Positions 51,890-63,904 of a DNA stretch of 64,000 nucleotides are shown one piece after another; positions within the stretch are counted from its first letter, which is position 1; every line of letters starts with the position of its first letter. Location: positions 3,224,001 to 3,288,000 of the forward strand of contig NZ_CP029608.1 of assembly GCF_003352185.1 (NCBI RefSeq), written 5' to 3'. Below the pieces are notes generated by a model. That model saw only the letters and a list, made by a program, of their open reading frames with translations, did not search any database and was not told where the DNA came from. This DNA comes from Pseudomonas kribbensis (GTDB lineage Bacteria > Pseudomonadota > Gammaproteobacteria > Pseudomonadales > Pseudomonadaceae). The position numbers and the translations under genes were made by a program.

Positions 51890-53248
51890 ATGAATGCCCC
51901 TTTCGATCAGCTGTTCACATGGCTGAAAGATCACAAGATTACCGAAGTGGAATGCGTGGTCAGCGACCTGACCGGCATCGCCCGCGGCAAAATTGCACCG
52001 ACCAACAAGTTCCTGCATGAACGAGGCATGCGCCTGCCGGAAAGTGTGCTGCTGCAAACGGTAACCGGGGATTTTGTCGACGACGACATCTACTACGACC
52101 TGCTCGACCCGGCCGACATCGACATGGTCTGCAAGCCGGTGAGCGACGCGGTGTATGTGGTGCCATGGGCCATCGAACCGACGGCCATCGTGATCCACGA
52201 CACCTTCGACAAGTTCGGCAACCCGATCGAGCTATCGCCGCGCAACGTGCTGAAGAAAGTCCTGCAGTTGTACACCGACAAGGGCTGGAAGCCGATTGTC
52301 GCGCCGGAAATGGAGTTTTACCTGACCCAGCGCTGCGAAGATCCGGACTTGCCGTTAAAGGCACCGCTTGGCCGTTCCGGTCGTGCCGAAAGCGGTCGTC
52401 AGTCGTTTTCCATTGATGCGGCCAACGAATTCGATCCGCTGTTCGAAGACGTCTACGACTGGTGCGAATTGCAAGGCCTGGACCTCGACACGCTGATCCA
52501 CGAAGACGGCCCGGCGCAGATGGAAATCAACTTCCGCCACGGCGACGCGCTGGATCTGGCCGACCAGATCACTGTGTTCAAGCGCACCCTGCGTGAAGCT
52601 GCACTCAAGCACAACGTCACCGCAACCTTCATGGCCAAGCCGATTGGCGACGAGCCCGGCAGCGCCATGCACCTGCACCAGAGTGTGGTGGAAATCACCA
52701 CCGGCAAGCCGATTTTCGCCAATGCCGACGGCAGCATGAGCGACCTGTTCCGTCATCACATCGGTGGTCTGCAAAAGCTGATCCCGAAGGTGCTGCCGAT
52801 GTTTGCGCCGAACGTGAACTCGTTCCGCCGCTTCCTGCCGGACACTTCGGCGCCGGTCAACGTCGAATGGGGCGAAGAAAACCGCACCGTCGGTCTGCGG
52901 GTCCCGACCTCCGGGCCTGAGGCGATGCGCGTGGAAAACCGTCTGCCCGGTGCCGACGCCAACCCGTATCTGGCGATCGCCGCGAGCCTGCTGTGTGGCT
53001 ACATCGGCATGGTCGAGGGCATCGAGCCAAGCGCTGCCGTCGAAGGCCGCGCTTATGAGCGCCGCAACCTGCGCCTGCCGATCACCATCGAAGAAGCCCT
53101 GACCCAGATGGAAGAGTGCGACACCGTCGCCGAGTACCTGGGCAGCAAGTTCGTGCGTGGCTATGTGGCGGTGAAGCGTGCCGAGCATGAAAACTTCAAG
53201 CGCGTGATCAGCTCCTGGGAGCGTGAGTTCCTGTTGCTGAGCGTCTGA
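51890..53248 (+). CDS. Glutamine synthetase-family gamma-glutamylpolyamine synthetase
   Basis: 452 residues from the ATG at 51890 (MNAPFDQLFTWLKDHKI), with ACGAGG upstream. Glutamine synthetase fold: VAPEMEFYLT, EDGPAQMEINFRHGDALDLA, FMAKPIGDEPGSAMHLHQS (nucleotide/metal part) and NRLPGADANPYLAIAAS. The pattern is that of PuuA/PauA enzymes, which glutamylate putrescine or other polyamines using ATP. The neighbours, a PotF-like binding protein and a PuuB-like oxidase, support this. Confidence 0.85.
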   Translation: MNAPFDQLFTWLKDHKITEVECVVSDLTGIARGKIAPTNKFLHERGMRLPESVLLQTVTGDFVDDDIYYDLLDPADIDMVCKPVSDAVYVVPWAIEPTAIVIHDTFDKFGNPIELSPRNVLKKVLQLYTDKGWKPIVAPEMEFYLTQRCEDPDLPLKAPLGRSGRAESGRQSFSIDAANEFDPLFEDVYDWCELQGLDLDTLIHEDGPAQMEINFRHGDALDLADQITVFKRTLREAALKHNVTATFMAKPIGDEPGSAMHLHQSVVEITTGKPIFANADGSMSDLFRHHIGGLQKLIPKVLPMFAPNVNSFRRFLPDTSAPVNVEWGEENRTVGLRVPTSGPEAMRVENRLPGADANPYLAIAASLLCGYIGMVEGIEPSAAVEGRAYERRNLRLPITIEEALTQMEECDTVAEYLGSKFVRGYVAVKRAEHENFKRVISSWEREFLLLSV

Positions 53249-53261
53249 GACCTTCACTACC

Positions 53262-53356
53262 CCTGTGGGAGCGAGCTCGCTCGCGAATGGGCCAGTTCAG
53301 TTAACGAAGACGGCGACTGACACACCGCTTTCGCGAGCAAGCTCGCTCCCACAAGG
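53262..53356. repeat. Inverted pair of Pseudomonas REP sequences
   Basis: The two elements face each other: one at 53262-53287 beginning CCTGTGGGAGCGAGCTCGCT, the other at about 53330-53356 reading TCGCGAGCAAGCTCGCTCCC. Both match the typical fluorescens REP core GTGGGAGCGAGC..GCTCGCGA. They sit in the 154-bp gap between the synthetase and binding-protein genes. Confidence 0.93.
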
Positions 53357-53375
53357 GGAGCAACCCATCACCTGA

Positions 53376-55789
<2,414 letters not shown>

Positions 55790-55810
55790 GGCTCGCCGAT
55801 TTGCTCTATC

Positions 55811-55844
55811 GCAAAGCACTTCTATATTGATGAAGTGCTTTTGC
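55811..55844 (+). terminator. Terminator after the polyamine operon
   Basis: GCAAAGCACTTC at 55811-55822 pairs with GAAGTGCTTTTGC at 55832-55844. Confidence 0.75.
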
Positions 55845-55885
55845 GTTCCTGACGCTCAGTGCCCAACACACTCTGGAGGTCATGG

Positions 55886-57541
55886 ATGGAGTCGTCAGCC
55901 ACCGACAAACCGCAGGCACCCGGCCAGGCACCGGTCAAGACCCGGCGCTTCAGCATTTCGCTGGTGTGGATCGTGCCGATCGTCGCGGTGCTGGTGGGTA
56001 TTTCGCTGGTGGTGCACAACCTGATGCAGGAAGGCCCGACCATCGTCGTCACCTTCAAGACCGGCAGCGGTCTGACCGCCAACAAGACCGAAGTCAAATA
56101 CCGCAACGTGGTGGTCGGCCAGGTCTCGGACGTCGAACTGGCCGACGACCAGAAGAGCGTCAACGCCACGATCAAACTGGCCAAGCAGGCCGAAACCTTT
56201 ACCCGCGAAGACTCCAAATTCTGGGTGGTACGCCCACGTATCGGCGCCGGTGGCGTGTCGGGCATCGACACCCTGCTGTCCGGCGACTACATCGGTGCCG
56301 ACATCGGCCAGTCAGATTCACGCGCCAAAAACTTCAATGGCCTGGAAAACCCGCCGCCGATCACCTATGGCGAACCGGGCAGACGCTTCAACCTGCATTC
56401 CTCGGATCTGGGCTCGCTGGACATCGGCTCCCCGGTCTATTACCGCAAGATTCCGGTCGGCCAGGTCGTGGCTTACGCACTCGATCCCGATGGCAAAGGG
56501 GTGAATATCGAAGTGTTCATTCACGCACCGAACGATGCCTTCGTTACCGAGAACACCCGGTTCTGGAACGCCAGCGGCATAGACGTGAACGTCGGCGCCA
56601 ATGGTTTTGCGGTGAAGACCGAATCGCTCTCGACCCTGCTGGTCGGTGGCATTGCCTTCCGCGCGCCGGATTACAGCCCCAATGATGTGGCGGCAGCGGA
56701 TGAAAAATCCTTCGACCTGTTCGAAGACCAGCAGACCGCCCTCGCCCCGCCCGCCGGCAAACCGCAGTACCTGAGCCTGCGTTTCGATCAGGCCATGCGC
56801 GGTCTCAAGGTCGATGCGCCGGTCGAATTCCTCGGCATGGAAATCGGCCGCGTGGTCAGCATCAACCTCGACTACGACGAGAAGAAGCGCAGCTTCCCGG
56901 TCAACGTCGGCATCGTGATCTACCCACAACGCCTCGGACGGGCCCACGAAAAGATGCTCAAGGTGCTCAACCACAACCCGGAAGACGAAGCCGCCGCCGT
57001 GCGCCTGATCGGCACCTTCGTCGACAACGGTCTGCGCGCCCAGGCCCGCAGCGGCAACCTGCTGACCGGTCAGCTGTACATCGCCCTGGATTTTTTCCCG
57101 AAAGCCGAAAAAGTCGCGTTTGACCCGACGGCGCGTCCGATCGTCATTCCGACCATTCCCGGCAGCCTCGAACAGTTGCAGGAAAAACTCGAGGCGATGG
57201 TCGACAAGCTCAACAAACTGCCGGTGGAACGCATCGCCGGCAATCTCGACGGCAACCTCGTCGAACTGCGCAAAAGCCTGAGCCAGTTCAACACCAAGAC
57301 TCTGCCCAGTGTGCAGAACACCCTGGCAGACGTGAGCAAGACCCTGCAATCGGCCAACTCGACGCTGGCCGAAGATTCGCCGCAACGCGAAAAACTCACC
57401 CAGACCCTCGACGAACTCGGGCGTATGTCGCGTTCGTTGCGTGAACTGTCGGATTACCTCGGACGCCATCCGGAATCGCTGATTCGCGGTCGCCCCGACA
57501 ACGCTGCGCCACTGGATCTCAAGGGACCGCCGCGCAATTGA
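55886..57541 (+). CDS. pqiB: PqiB, MCE-domain intermembrane transport protein
   Basis: 551 residues from the ATG at 55886, 6 bp after GGAGG (an out-of-frame ATG at 55882 is not used). One N-terminal membrane anchor (ISLVWIVPIVAVLVGISLVV, about residues 23-42) and then three MCE domains, each with a VEYRGI-like strand: for example GLTANKTEVKYRNVVVGQV, LGSLDIGSPVYYRKIPVGQV and LKVDAPVEFLGMEIGRVVS. The C-terminal part is helical and should form a periplasmic needle. PqiB carries lipids between membranes with PqiA and PqiC. PqiC follows by 16 bp, but no pqiA precedes it. Confidence 0.92.
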   Translation: MESSATDKPQAPGQAPVKTRRFSISLVWIVPIVAVLVGISLVVHNLMQEGPTIVVTFKTGSGLTANKTEVKYRNVVVGQVSDVELADDQKSVNATIKLAKQAETFTREDSKFWVVRPRIGAGGVSGIDTLLSGDYIGADIGQSDSRAKNFNGLENPPPITYGEPGRRFNLHSSDLGSLDIGSPVYYRKIPVGQVVAYALDPDGKGVNIEVFIHAPNDAFVTENTRFWNASGIDVNVGANGFAVKTESLSTLLVGGIAFRAPDYSPNDVAAADEKSFDLFEDQQTALAPPAGKPQYLSLRFDQAMRGLKVDAPVEFLGMEIGRVVSINLDYDEKKRSFPVNVGIVIYPQRLGRAHEKMLKVLNHNPEDEAAAVRLIGTFVDNGLRAQARSGNLLTGQLYIALDFFPKAEKVAFDPTARPIVIPTIPGSLEQLQEKLEAMVDKLNKLPVERIAGNLDGNLVELRKSLSQFNTKTLPSVQNTLADVSKTLQSANSTLAEDSPQREKLTQTLDELGRMSRSLRELSDYLGRHPESLIRGRPDNAAPLDLKGPPRN

Positions 57542-57557
57542 GCACAGGAGCTTTGCC

Positions 57558-58106
57558 ATGGCTTTACCGCTGAAGTTCACCGTGCTCGTCGCGTGCCTGC
57601 TGCTGGGTGCGTGTCGCAGCGACCCGATCAGCTTCCACACCTTGACCCCGGCACAGCCGATGCCTGGCCGATCCGGACAGGACATCGCGATTGAAAGCAT
57701 CAGCGTGCCGCCCCAGGTCGACCGCCCGCAAATCGTCATCCGCGAGGGCAACAGCGGCCTGGCGATTCTGGAAACCCAATGGTGGGGCGCGAGCCTCAGT
57801 GACGAGCTGCGCAGTGCGCTGGTGGATCAGTTGAGCAACGCTGGAGTCCCGCGCAAAACCTCGGTGCGCATCGATGTGCAGCGTTTCGATTCGATTCCCG
57901 GGCAATACGGGCTGATGGACGTGAAATGGCGCCTGCGTCCGGCCGATGCGGGCGATAGCGGCCTGCTCACCTGCCGCTCGATTCTGCAGACGCCATCCGG
58001 ATCGAGCATCGACGATCTGGTGAACGCTCAGCAGAACAACGTCAAACGCCTCGCCGCGCTGATCCGTCAGGCCGCCGGCAATGCGCGCAGCTGCCCGCCG
58101 TCCTGA
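57558..58106 (+). CDS. pqiC: PqiC, outer-membrane lipoprotein of the PqiABC system
   Basis: 182 residues, ATG at 57558 after ACAGGAG. Lipobox LLGAC places the lipid-modified cysteine at residue 19; the sequence then runs RSDPISFHTLTPAQP, the usual PqiC/YmbA start. PqiC docks the PqiB needle at the outer membrane. Its 3' end overlaps the 3' end of the convergent kinase gene by 40 bp. Confidence 0.88.
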   Translation: MALPLKFTVLVACLLLGACRSDPISFHTLTPAQPMPGRSGQDIAIESISVPPQVDRPQIVIREGNSGLAILETQWWGASLSDELRSALVDQLSNAGVPRKTSVRIDVQRFDSIPGQYGLMDVKWRLRPADAGDSGLLTCRSILQTPSGSSIDDLVNAQQNNVKRLAALIRQAAGNARSCPPS

Positions 58107-59377
58107 GCCGCCGGCTTCAATTCCACGCTGAAGCGGCTGCCGCTGGACTGGCCGCTGCTCAATTGCACCCGCCAGTGCTGACGCTTGCAGATCCGCTGCA
58201 CCAGCGACAACCCCAGGCCAAGGCCCTCGCCACGGCCCTCATCGCCGCGCACGAACGGCTGAAACACTGCCTGACGCTGTTCCTCCGGGATGCCGATGCC
58301 GCTGTCTTCCACCACAAAACCGTTGCCCGTCAGGGTCAACCGGACGAACCCGTGATCGGTGTAGTGCCATGCATTGCGCAACAGGTTGCCCATGACCGAC
58401 TGCAGGAACGTCAGGTTGAAGCGTTCCATGCACGGCTGCTCCACCTCGTAGAAAAACTCCAGGCCCTTTTCACGAATCAGCCGGCCCCAGATCTCGCTCT
58501 GGGCATCCGCGACGTCCTTGAGCGTGACGCAAATATCGCTGCCGGTATCGTCCTCGGCGCGAGCCAGCATCAAGAAGGTATCCACCAGTTGGCGCATCTC
58601 GTGGCTGGCCCTGGCGATACGATTGACCTGCGCTGTTGAGCGGGCATCGAGCGACGGATTGGCGAGCAACAACTCGCAAGAGCCGCAAAGCACCATCAAT
58701 GGCGTGCGCAGTTCATGGCTGACATCGCTGGTGAACAGTTTTTCGCGGCTCAGGGTTTCGCGCAGGCGACCCAGGGTCTGATCGAACGACAGCGCCAGTT
58801 CACCCACTTCATCCGCCGCATAGTCCGGGTGCAGCGGAGGCGCCAGCACCAGCAACTGATCGCGATGGCGCACCTGACGCGCCAGACGAATCACCGGCGC
58901 CATCACCCGGCGTGCCAGCAATCGCCCCAGCACGAGCGCCAGCAGAACACTCAGGACAAAACCGACCGTGACCACGATGAACAACAATCGCTCGCGCTGC
59001 TCGAGGCTTTCCTGATCGCGCAACAACACATATTTGCGTCCACCGACCACCTCGACCATGGCGAAGAAGTCATCGCCATCGAAGCTGATTTCCTGAAAAC
59101 CGGGTGCCAGTGACGCCAATGAGGGAATGAGAGCCATCGCGCCGGGGCCGCCTTCGAAGAAAAACAACTCGCTCTTTTCCGGTTGATGGCTCCAGCGATT
59201 GATGTCCTCCATGGCCAGCAAGCGATGCAGACCGCCGCTCAAGGTGCTGGTGGCAAGCCGATGCTCGACGACATGCACGGCGGCGACAATGCCCAGCGCA
59301 AACACCCCGGCGACGAGAGCGCTCATCAAAGCGAACACGATGACGATCCGTTTCGTCAGGCTTTGCTTGAGATCCAT
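58067..59377 (-). CDS. Sensor histidine kinase (ColS-like)
   Basis: 436 residues from the ATG at 59377 (MDLKQSLTKRIVIVFALMSAL); a GTG at 59395 is in frame but lacks a ribosome site. Two membrane segments flank a ~100-residue periplasmic loop containing EKSE, an ExxE motif of the type ColS uses to sense metals. Then HAMP, the H-box FTSDVSHELRTPL and the ATP-binding DSGIGIPEEQRQAVFQPF and GLGLGLSLV. Resembles the ColS branch as I remember it. No response regulator gene is present nearby. Confidence 0.82.
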   Translation of the reverse strand: MDLKQSLTKRIVIVFALMSALVAGVFALGIVAAVHVVEHRLATSTLSGGLHRLLAMEDINRWSHQPEKSELFFFEGGPGAMALIPSLASLAPGFQEISFDGDDFFAMVEVVGGRKYVLLRDQESLEQRERLLFIVVTVGFVLSVLLALVLGRLLARRVMAPVIRLARQVRHRDQLLVLAPPLHPDYAADEVGELALSFDQTLGRLRETLSREKLFTSDVSHELRTPLMVLCGSCELLLANPSLDARSTAQVNRIARASHEMRQLVDTFLMLARAEDDTGSDICVTLKDVADAQSEIWGRLIREKGLEFFYEVEQPCMERFNLTFLQSVMGNLLRNAWHYTDHGFVRLTLTGNGFVVEDSGIGIPEEQRQAVFQPFVRGDEGRGEGLGLGLSLVQRICKRQHWRVQLSSGQSSGSRFSVELKPAAQDGGQLRALPAA

Positions 59378-59693
59378 TCGGGTCGATGACTCCACTGCTG
59401 AATTCAGACTTCACGGTCAACAACAGCGACATTGACCGAACCTGCGCAGCTTCACCGCAAACATAAACATTTGTTAAGACTGGCCGGTAAAAAAAGGGTA
59501 TTTGAGTCTGGTTATCAAACACCGGATTAGTTGGGTTTTATCGACTCTCGCGAAATTTTCACATGTTCTTCACCGCCCCCCGACGTGCACAAACGTAATG
59601 TTCAGCCATTATTCAAGTTCACAACTATAAAAATTGGTTAAATCGCCGGCCAATCTCGCCTGCGACGTCAAGGGGCATGCCGTGGAGCGACAG
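59378..59693. other. Divergent promoter region, kinase / phosphatase
   Basis: 316 bp between the kinase and phosphatase genes. It contains AT-rich stretches such as AAACATAAACATTTGTTAAG near 59460, suitable for two divergent promoters. No gene or clear operator is seen. Confidence 0.5.
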
Positions 59694-60347
59694 ATGCAAT
59701 TAACAGCGACATATAAACAACGCCGCACGCTTCGACTTGGAAAACTGTTGACCGGCATCGGTGTAGTAGTCGCCATCGGACTGGTGAGCGGCTTCGTCTG
59801 GGTGACCCGTTCGCCCGTTGATCTGGGCAACGCCGGCAAGGCCGCCCGGGCTGACTGGACCCAGGCCTGGCAGGCTGGCGAAGTGGTGGCGCTGGTACGT
59901 CATGCCGAACGTTGCGACCGCTCCGACAACCTCTGCCTGGGCCCGGCCGACGGCATCACCCAGGCCGGCAACGACTCTGCAGCGCTTGTAGGCAAAGGCT
60001 TCGTGGGTCTGGGCATGCAGCAGGCGCAGGTGTTCACCAGCCCGTTGACCCGTACCGTGCAGACCGCGCGCGCCATGTTCGGTCAGGACGCCACGACCCA
60101 GATCTGGCTCGAGTCCTGCGGTTCTTCTCTGCGCAACGACGTGGTGGCGCACAAGGTTGCCAAGCGCAATCTGGTGCTGGTCACCCACAGCGGATGCATC
60201 AGTGACTTCGAAAAACAGACCGGTTTTCCTCACGCAGTCGCCGCCGAATACGGCAGTACCCTGTTTGCTCGCATCGATGACAAAGGCCAACTTAAAGTGT
60301 TGGGCATCATGAATGCCGATGCCTGGTCTCAACTCAATAGTCATTAA
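59694..60347 (+). CDS. Membrane-anchored histidine phosphatase (Ais-like)
   Basis: 217 residues from the ATG at 59694, with GGAG 6 bp upstream. One N-terminal membrane anchor (LLTGIGVVVAIGLVSGFVW). The phosphoglycerate-mutase-like domain has the catalytic histidine in ALVRHAERCDRSDN, the second arginine in SPLTRTVQTA and the late histidine in LVLVTHSGCISD. Similar to Ais-type phosphatases that act on lipopolysaccharide core phosphates. Neighbouring GT39 genes strengthen an envelope role. Confidence 0.78.
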   Translation: MQLTATYKQRRTLRLGKLLTGIGVVVAIGLVSGFVWVTRSPVDLGNAGKAARADWTQAWQAGEVVALVRHAERCDRSDNLCLGPADGITQAGNDSAALVGKGFVGLGMQQAQVFTSPLTRTVQTARAMFGQDATTQIWLESCGSSLRNDVVAHKVAKRNLVLVTHSGCISDFEKQTGFPHAVAAEYGSTLFARIDDKGQLKVLGIMNADAWSQLNSH

Positions 60348-60640
60348 TGCTTTAGTTGGGGCGGACCGACAAGGTTGCACTTTTTTCAACTAGTCAGGAA
60401 CGGACTTCATTAATTTGTAATGAAAGATGTATCTGCCCCCAATTTACTGGACAACGGTTTTTTTTAAGCTTGGCTATAGTGCGAGAACTCCGGCCTGGAG
60501 GTTCGGCAGTTCTCTGGATACAGGAAACGCCCGTCCCCCGATCGCACACCTGCATTCATTCAACGCGATGACCCGCCCGCTCAGGAACGCGCCGGGCAGG
60601 CCATCGACACAAGAACTTCGTTTGGCACCAAGGCTTTGTC
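60348..60640. other. Upstream region of the GT39 pair
   Basis: 293 bp without a gene. Holds a T-rich run (GGTTTTTTTTAAGC near 60455-60470) and probably the promoter for the two glycosyltransferases. Confidence 0.5.
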
Positions 60641-62353
60641 ATGACGTCTGAAAACAACCCGCTGCGACACGCTGCCCGTCATTTCTCCCCCACCACGACT
60701 TTCGAGCGTTGGGCCATTCCCGGCCTGATTCTGGCTTTCGTGGTGTTTTATCTGTTGCCGCTGATGACCCACGGCCTGTGGATCCCCGATGAAACCCGCT
60801 ACGGCCAGATCAGCCAGGAAATGCTGCTCAGCGGCAACTGGGTCGCGCCGCATTTCATGGGCATCCGCTATTTCGAAAAACCGATTGCCGGTTACTGGAT
60901 GATCGCGATCGGCCAGGCGATCTTCGGTGAAAACCTGTTCGGCGTACGTATCGCTTCGGCCCTGAGTACCGGCGTCAGCGTCTGGCTGACCTACCTGATG
61001 GCCCGCCGGCTGTGGAACAACCCGCGCATCAGCGTTGCCAGTGCCCTTCTTTATATGAGCTTCGGGCTGATTGCCGGCCAGGCCGGTTACGCCAACCTCG
61101 ATCCGCAATTCACCTTGTGGGTCAACCTGAGCATGGTCGCCGTGTGGTTTGCCATCGACAGCCAGACCCCTCGCGCCCGCCTGGGTGGCTGGGCGCTGCT
61201 CGGTGTCGCCTGCGGCATGGGCCTGATGACCAAAGGATTCCTGGCTTTATTGCTGCCGGTGCTGATCGCCCTGCCCTACATGATCTGGCAACGCCGCTTC
61301 GGCGAACTGGTGCGCTACGGACTGGTCGCCGTGGTGGTTTGCGTGCTGATCAGCCTGCCGTGGGTATTGGCTGTTCATTACCGGGAACCTGATTTCTGGC
61401 GTTTCTTCTTCTGGCACGAACACATCCGTCGTTTTGCCGCCGGCGATGCCGCGCAGCACGCCCGTCCATGGTGGTTCTACCTGCCGCTGCTGTTTGCCTC
61501 GACCCTGCCGTGGGCTGTTCTGCTGCCTTCGACGCTCCTGCGCACCTGGCGCGAAAAGCGTGACCCGAAAACCGCCTACCTTGCGTTGTGGTTCCTGCTG
61601 CCACTGGCCTTTTTCAGCCTGAGCAGCGGCAAGCTGCCGACCTACATCATGCCGTGCCTGCTGCCGATCGCTCTGTTGATGGGGCAGACCGTGGTCAACT
61701 GGCTGGATCAGAACAGTGGCCGCGTCCTGCGCCTGAACGGTGTGATCAACACCGTCATCGCCAGTGCGGCGCTGGTGGCACTGCTTTATCTGCAGGCAAC
61801 CAAGGAAATCTACGAAAACACCGAGATGTTCAGCCTGTCGCTGGCCTATATCGTGCTGGTGGGCTGGATCATCGCCAATGCCTTGCAAGTGCTGCGTCCG
61901 CTGACGCTGTGGGCCATGCCGGCGCTGGGTATCGGCTTGCTGGTGGCGTTGTTGCCGGCGGCCATGCCGGGGCAGATCGTCAATAGCAAGATGCCCGACC
62001 AGTTCATTGCCGAACACCAACAGGAACTGAGTGAAACCGCGTCGCTGCTGAGCAACGACCTGGGTGCGGCTTCGGCGCTGGCATGGCGTCTGAAACGTCC
62101 GCAGGTGGATCTGTTCAACACCATCGGTGAACTGAAGTACGGCCTCGAAGACCCGGCCATGGAAGCACGTAAAGTCACGATGGACGGCGTCGGCCAGTGG
62201 ATGACCGAAGCGCGGAAAAAAGGCGCGGTCGGTGTGGTCTTGCGCGTCAACAGCACGCAGGAAGAGCAGGAAGTCGGATTGCTGCCGGTAGACGGCAAGC
62301 ATTATCGTCGCGGCAATCTGCAGATCTTCATCTTTCCGCAGCGCCAGCCATGA
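60641..62353 (+). CDS. ArnT-like GT39 family lipid A/sugar transferase
   Basis: 570 residues, ATG at 60641. Multi-membrane GT39/GT83 glycosyltransferase. The catalytic-side periplasmic loop has [20 protein letters not shown] followed by [11 protein letters not shown], very close to ArnT, which adds 4-amino-4-deoxy-arabinose to lipid A. Ten or more hydrophobic segments and a C-terminal soluble part. Since the rest of the arn operon is not here, it may be a paralogue with another donor sugar. It overlaps the next gene by 4 bp. Confidence 0.8.
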   Translation: MTSENNPLRHAARHFSPTTTFERWAIPGLILAFVVFYLLPLMTHGLWIPDETRYGQISQEMLLSGNWVAPHFMGIRYFEKPIAGYWMIAIGQAIFGENLFGVRIASALSTGVSVWLTYLMARRLWNNPRISVASALLYMSFGLIAGQAGYANLDPQFTLWVNLSMVAVWFAIDSQTPRARLGGWALLGVACGMGLMTKGFLALLLPVLIALPYMIWQRRFGELVRYGLVAVVVCVLISLPWVLAVHYREPDFWRFFFWHEHIRRFAAGDAAQHARPWWFYLPLLFASTLPWAVLLPSTLLRTWREKRDPKTAYLALWFLLPLAFFSLSSGKLPTYIMPCLLPIALLMGQTVVNWLDQNSGRVLRLNGVINTVIASAALVALLYLQATKEIYENTEMFSLSLAYIVLVGWIIANALQVLRPLTLWAMPALGIGLLVALLPAAMPGQIVNSKMPDQFIAEHQQELSETASLLSNDLGAASALAWRLKRPQVDLFNTIGELKYGLEDPAMEARKVTMDGVGQWMTEARKKGAVGVVLRVNSTQEEQEVGLLPVDGKHYRRGNLQIFIFPQRQP

Positions 62354-63879
62354 CCTTGCGCAATAACGACCGGGGCGCCCTGCTGCTCCTGCTGGCCGCC
62401 AGCGCCCTGATGTTGCTGCTCGGGCTGGGCAGCCGCGAACTGTGGGGCGCGGAAACCCGCTGGGCCAACATCGCGTTGCAGATGATGCAAAGCGGCGATT
62501 ACTTCGACCCGTACCTCAAGGGTGATCCCTATTACGACAAGCCGCTTTTGTCGTACTGGCTGATCACCGCGACCGCCTGGCTGACCGGCAGTCTGGATCA
62601 CTGGTCGCTGCGCCTGTCTTCGGTGGTGTCCGCGTGGCTCAGCGTCTGGCTGGTGTATCTGCTGGGCGAGCAGCTGTTTCGCAAAGGCACGGGGCTGATC
62701 GCCGGCTGGATGCTGGCGACCACCTTCTATTTCGTGTTCTGGGCGCGGGTCGCCACCGCTGACATCCTGACGGTCTGCGGTGTGCTGGCGGCGGTCTGGT
62801 GGTACTGGCGCGGGCCGGACGACACGCGGTTCTCACGCTATCTGGTGTTCTGCGTGCTGCTGTCCCTGACGTCGTTGTTCAAAGGCCTGATCGGTTTCAT
62901 CCTGCCGGGGCTGGTATTGCTGCCGCACCTGCTGAGTGAGGGCCGCTGGAAACGTCATCTGAATCTGCGCCTGCTCGGGGCGCTGGTGATTGCCGGGGCG
63001 TTCTACATGACGCCGTTCCTGCTGTCCCACCTCTACGGCGCGCCGAACTACGGGGAAAGCGGCCTGGGGCTGGTATTGAGGGAAAACGTCGTGCGGTTTT
63101 TCCAGCCGTTCGACAACATCGGCCCGATCTACACCTATTTGCTGTACCTGCCGATCTACACCTTGCCTTGGGCACCGTGCTGGATCATTGCCCTGTGGGT
63201 CGCGGCGAAGAACTGGAAACACATCGAACCGGATACCCGCTGGCTGATTCAGGGCCTCGGGTTGTTGATGCTGTTCTTCACCGCCAGCGGCAGCCGGCGC
63301 AGTTACTACGTGTTGCCACTGGTGCCGTTCGCGCAACTGCTCGGGGCCTGGTGGATCACCCGACGCATGGCTGCGCGCAACGCCGAAAGTCCGTTTGGCG
63401 GGCGCGGCCTGAAGATCGGTTTTGCCGTGACCACGGTGTTGCTGCTGGGGATTCTCGGCGTGCTCTACCCCTGGACCAACAGCGGAGGCGGCGCGATCCG
63501 TTTCGGCGAGACCGTGCGCCTGCAAGCCAGCCAGCGTGCGCCGTTGAGCCAATGGCACTTCGTCATGGTCGAGGTGGACAACAAGGTCCCGATGTACCTG
63601 CAGACCGGCGGCGAGCCGTTCTACTACGTGCCGGAAACCCGCGACTTCCCTCGCGATGGCGATGCTGCCGCGATGTTCGAATGGCTGGAACGCACCAGCG
63701 GCAAGCACTGGGATCCGAAGCGTACGATCTTCGTCGCCCAGTACCGCACCGGCGAACCCGTGCCGCTCTCCAGGCTCGGTCAAGACCATCAAGTCATCAC
63801 GACCACCCCGACCCGCGGCGAACAAGTGTTCCATGGCCGCGAGGATCAAAGCGTCGCCTACCTGCCCCAAGGCTCCTGA
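62350..63879 (+). CDS. Second GT39 family glycosyltransferase
   Basis: 509 residues, ATG at 62350 overlapping the previous stop. Many membrane segments. The first loop reads [20 protein letters not shown] and then [10 protein letters not shown], the same E-R...KP..YW layout as ArnT (DETRY..., FEKPIAGYW) but with AE instead of DE. Less similar to ArnT itself than its neighbour. Probably transfers a polyprenyl-linked sugar to an envelope acceptor. Confidence 0.8.
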   Translation: MTLRNNDRGALLLLLAASALMLLLGLGSRELWGAETRWANIALQMMQSGDYFDPYLKGDPYYDKPLLSYWLITATAWLTGSLDHWSLRLSSVVSAWLSVWLVYLLGEQLFRKGTGLIAGWMLATTFYFVFWARVATADILTVCGVLAAVWWYWRGPDDTRFSRYLVFCVLLSLTSLFKGLIGFILPGLVLLPHLLSEGRWKRHLNLRLLGALVIAGAFYMTPFLLSHLYGAPNYGESGLGLVLRENVVRFFQPFDNIGPIYTYLLYLPIYTLPWAPCWIIALWVAAKNWKHIEPDTRWLIQGLGLLMLFFTASGSRRSYYVLPLVPFAQLLGAWWITRRMAARNAESPFGGRGLKIGFAVTTVLLLGILGVLYPWTNSGGGAIRFGETVRLQASQRAPLSQWHFVMVEVDNKVPMYLQTGGEPFYYVPETRDFPRDGDAAAMFEWLERTSGKHWDPKRTIFVAQYRTGEPVPLSRLGQDHQVITTTPTRGEQVFHGREDQSVAYLPQGS

Positions 63880-63886
63880 AAGACAA

Positions 63887-63904
63887 CGCCGGGTTCGCCC
63901 GGCG
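63887..63904 (+). terminator. UUCG-tetraloop hairpin after the GT39 pair
   Basis: CGCCGGG, loop TTCG, CCCGGCG. Stable tetraloop stem but without a U tract, so termination is likely but not certain. The remaining bases to 64000 contain an AT-rich promoter-like sequence for a gene beyond the window. Confidence 0.65.

Noticed and set aside
59634..59693. Upstream TTG start for the histidine phosphatase
   Set aside because: The extension has no ribosome site, while the ATG at 59694 has GGAG at 6 bp and begins a normal membrane anchor.
60390..60408. Operator-like CTAGTCA followed by GGAAC and GGACTTC
   Set aside because: The half-sites are spaced 5 bp instead of 4 and the right half ends differently; it is upstream of a GT39 gene far from the island, so chance is more likely.
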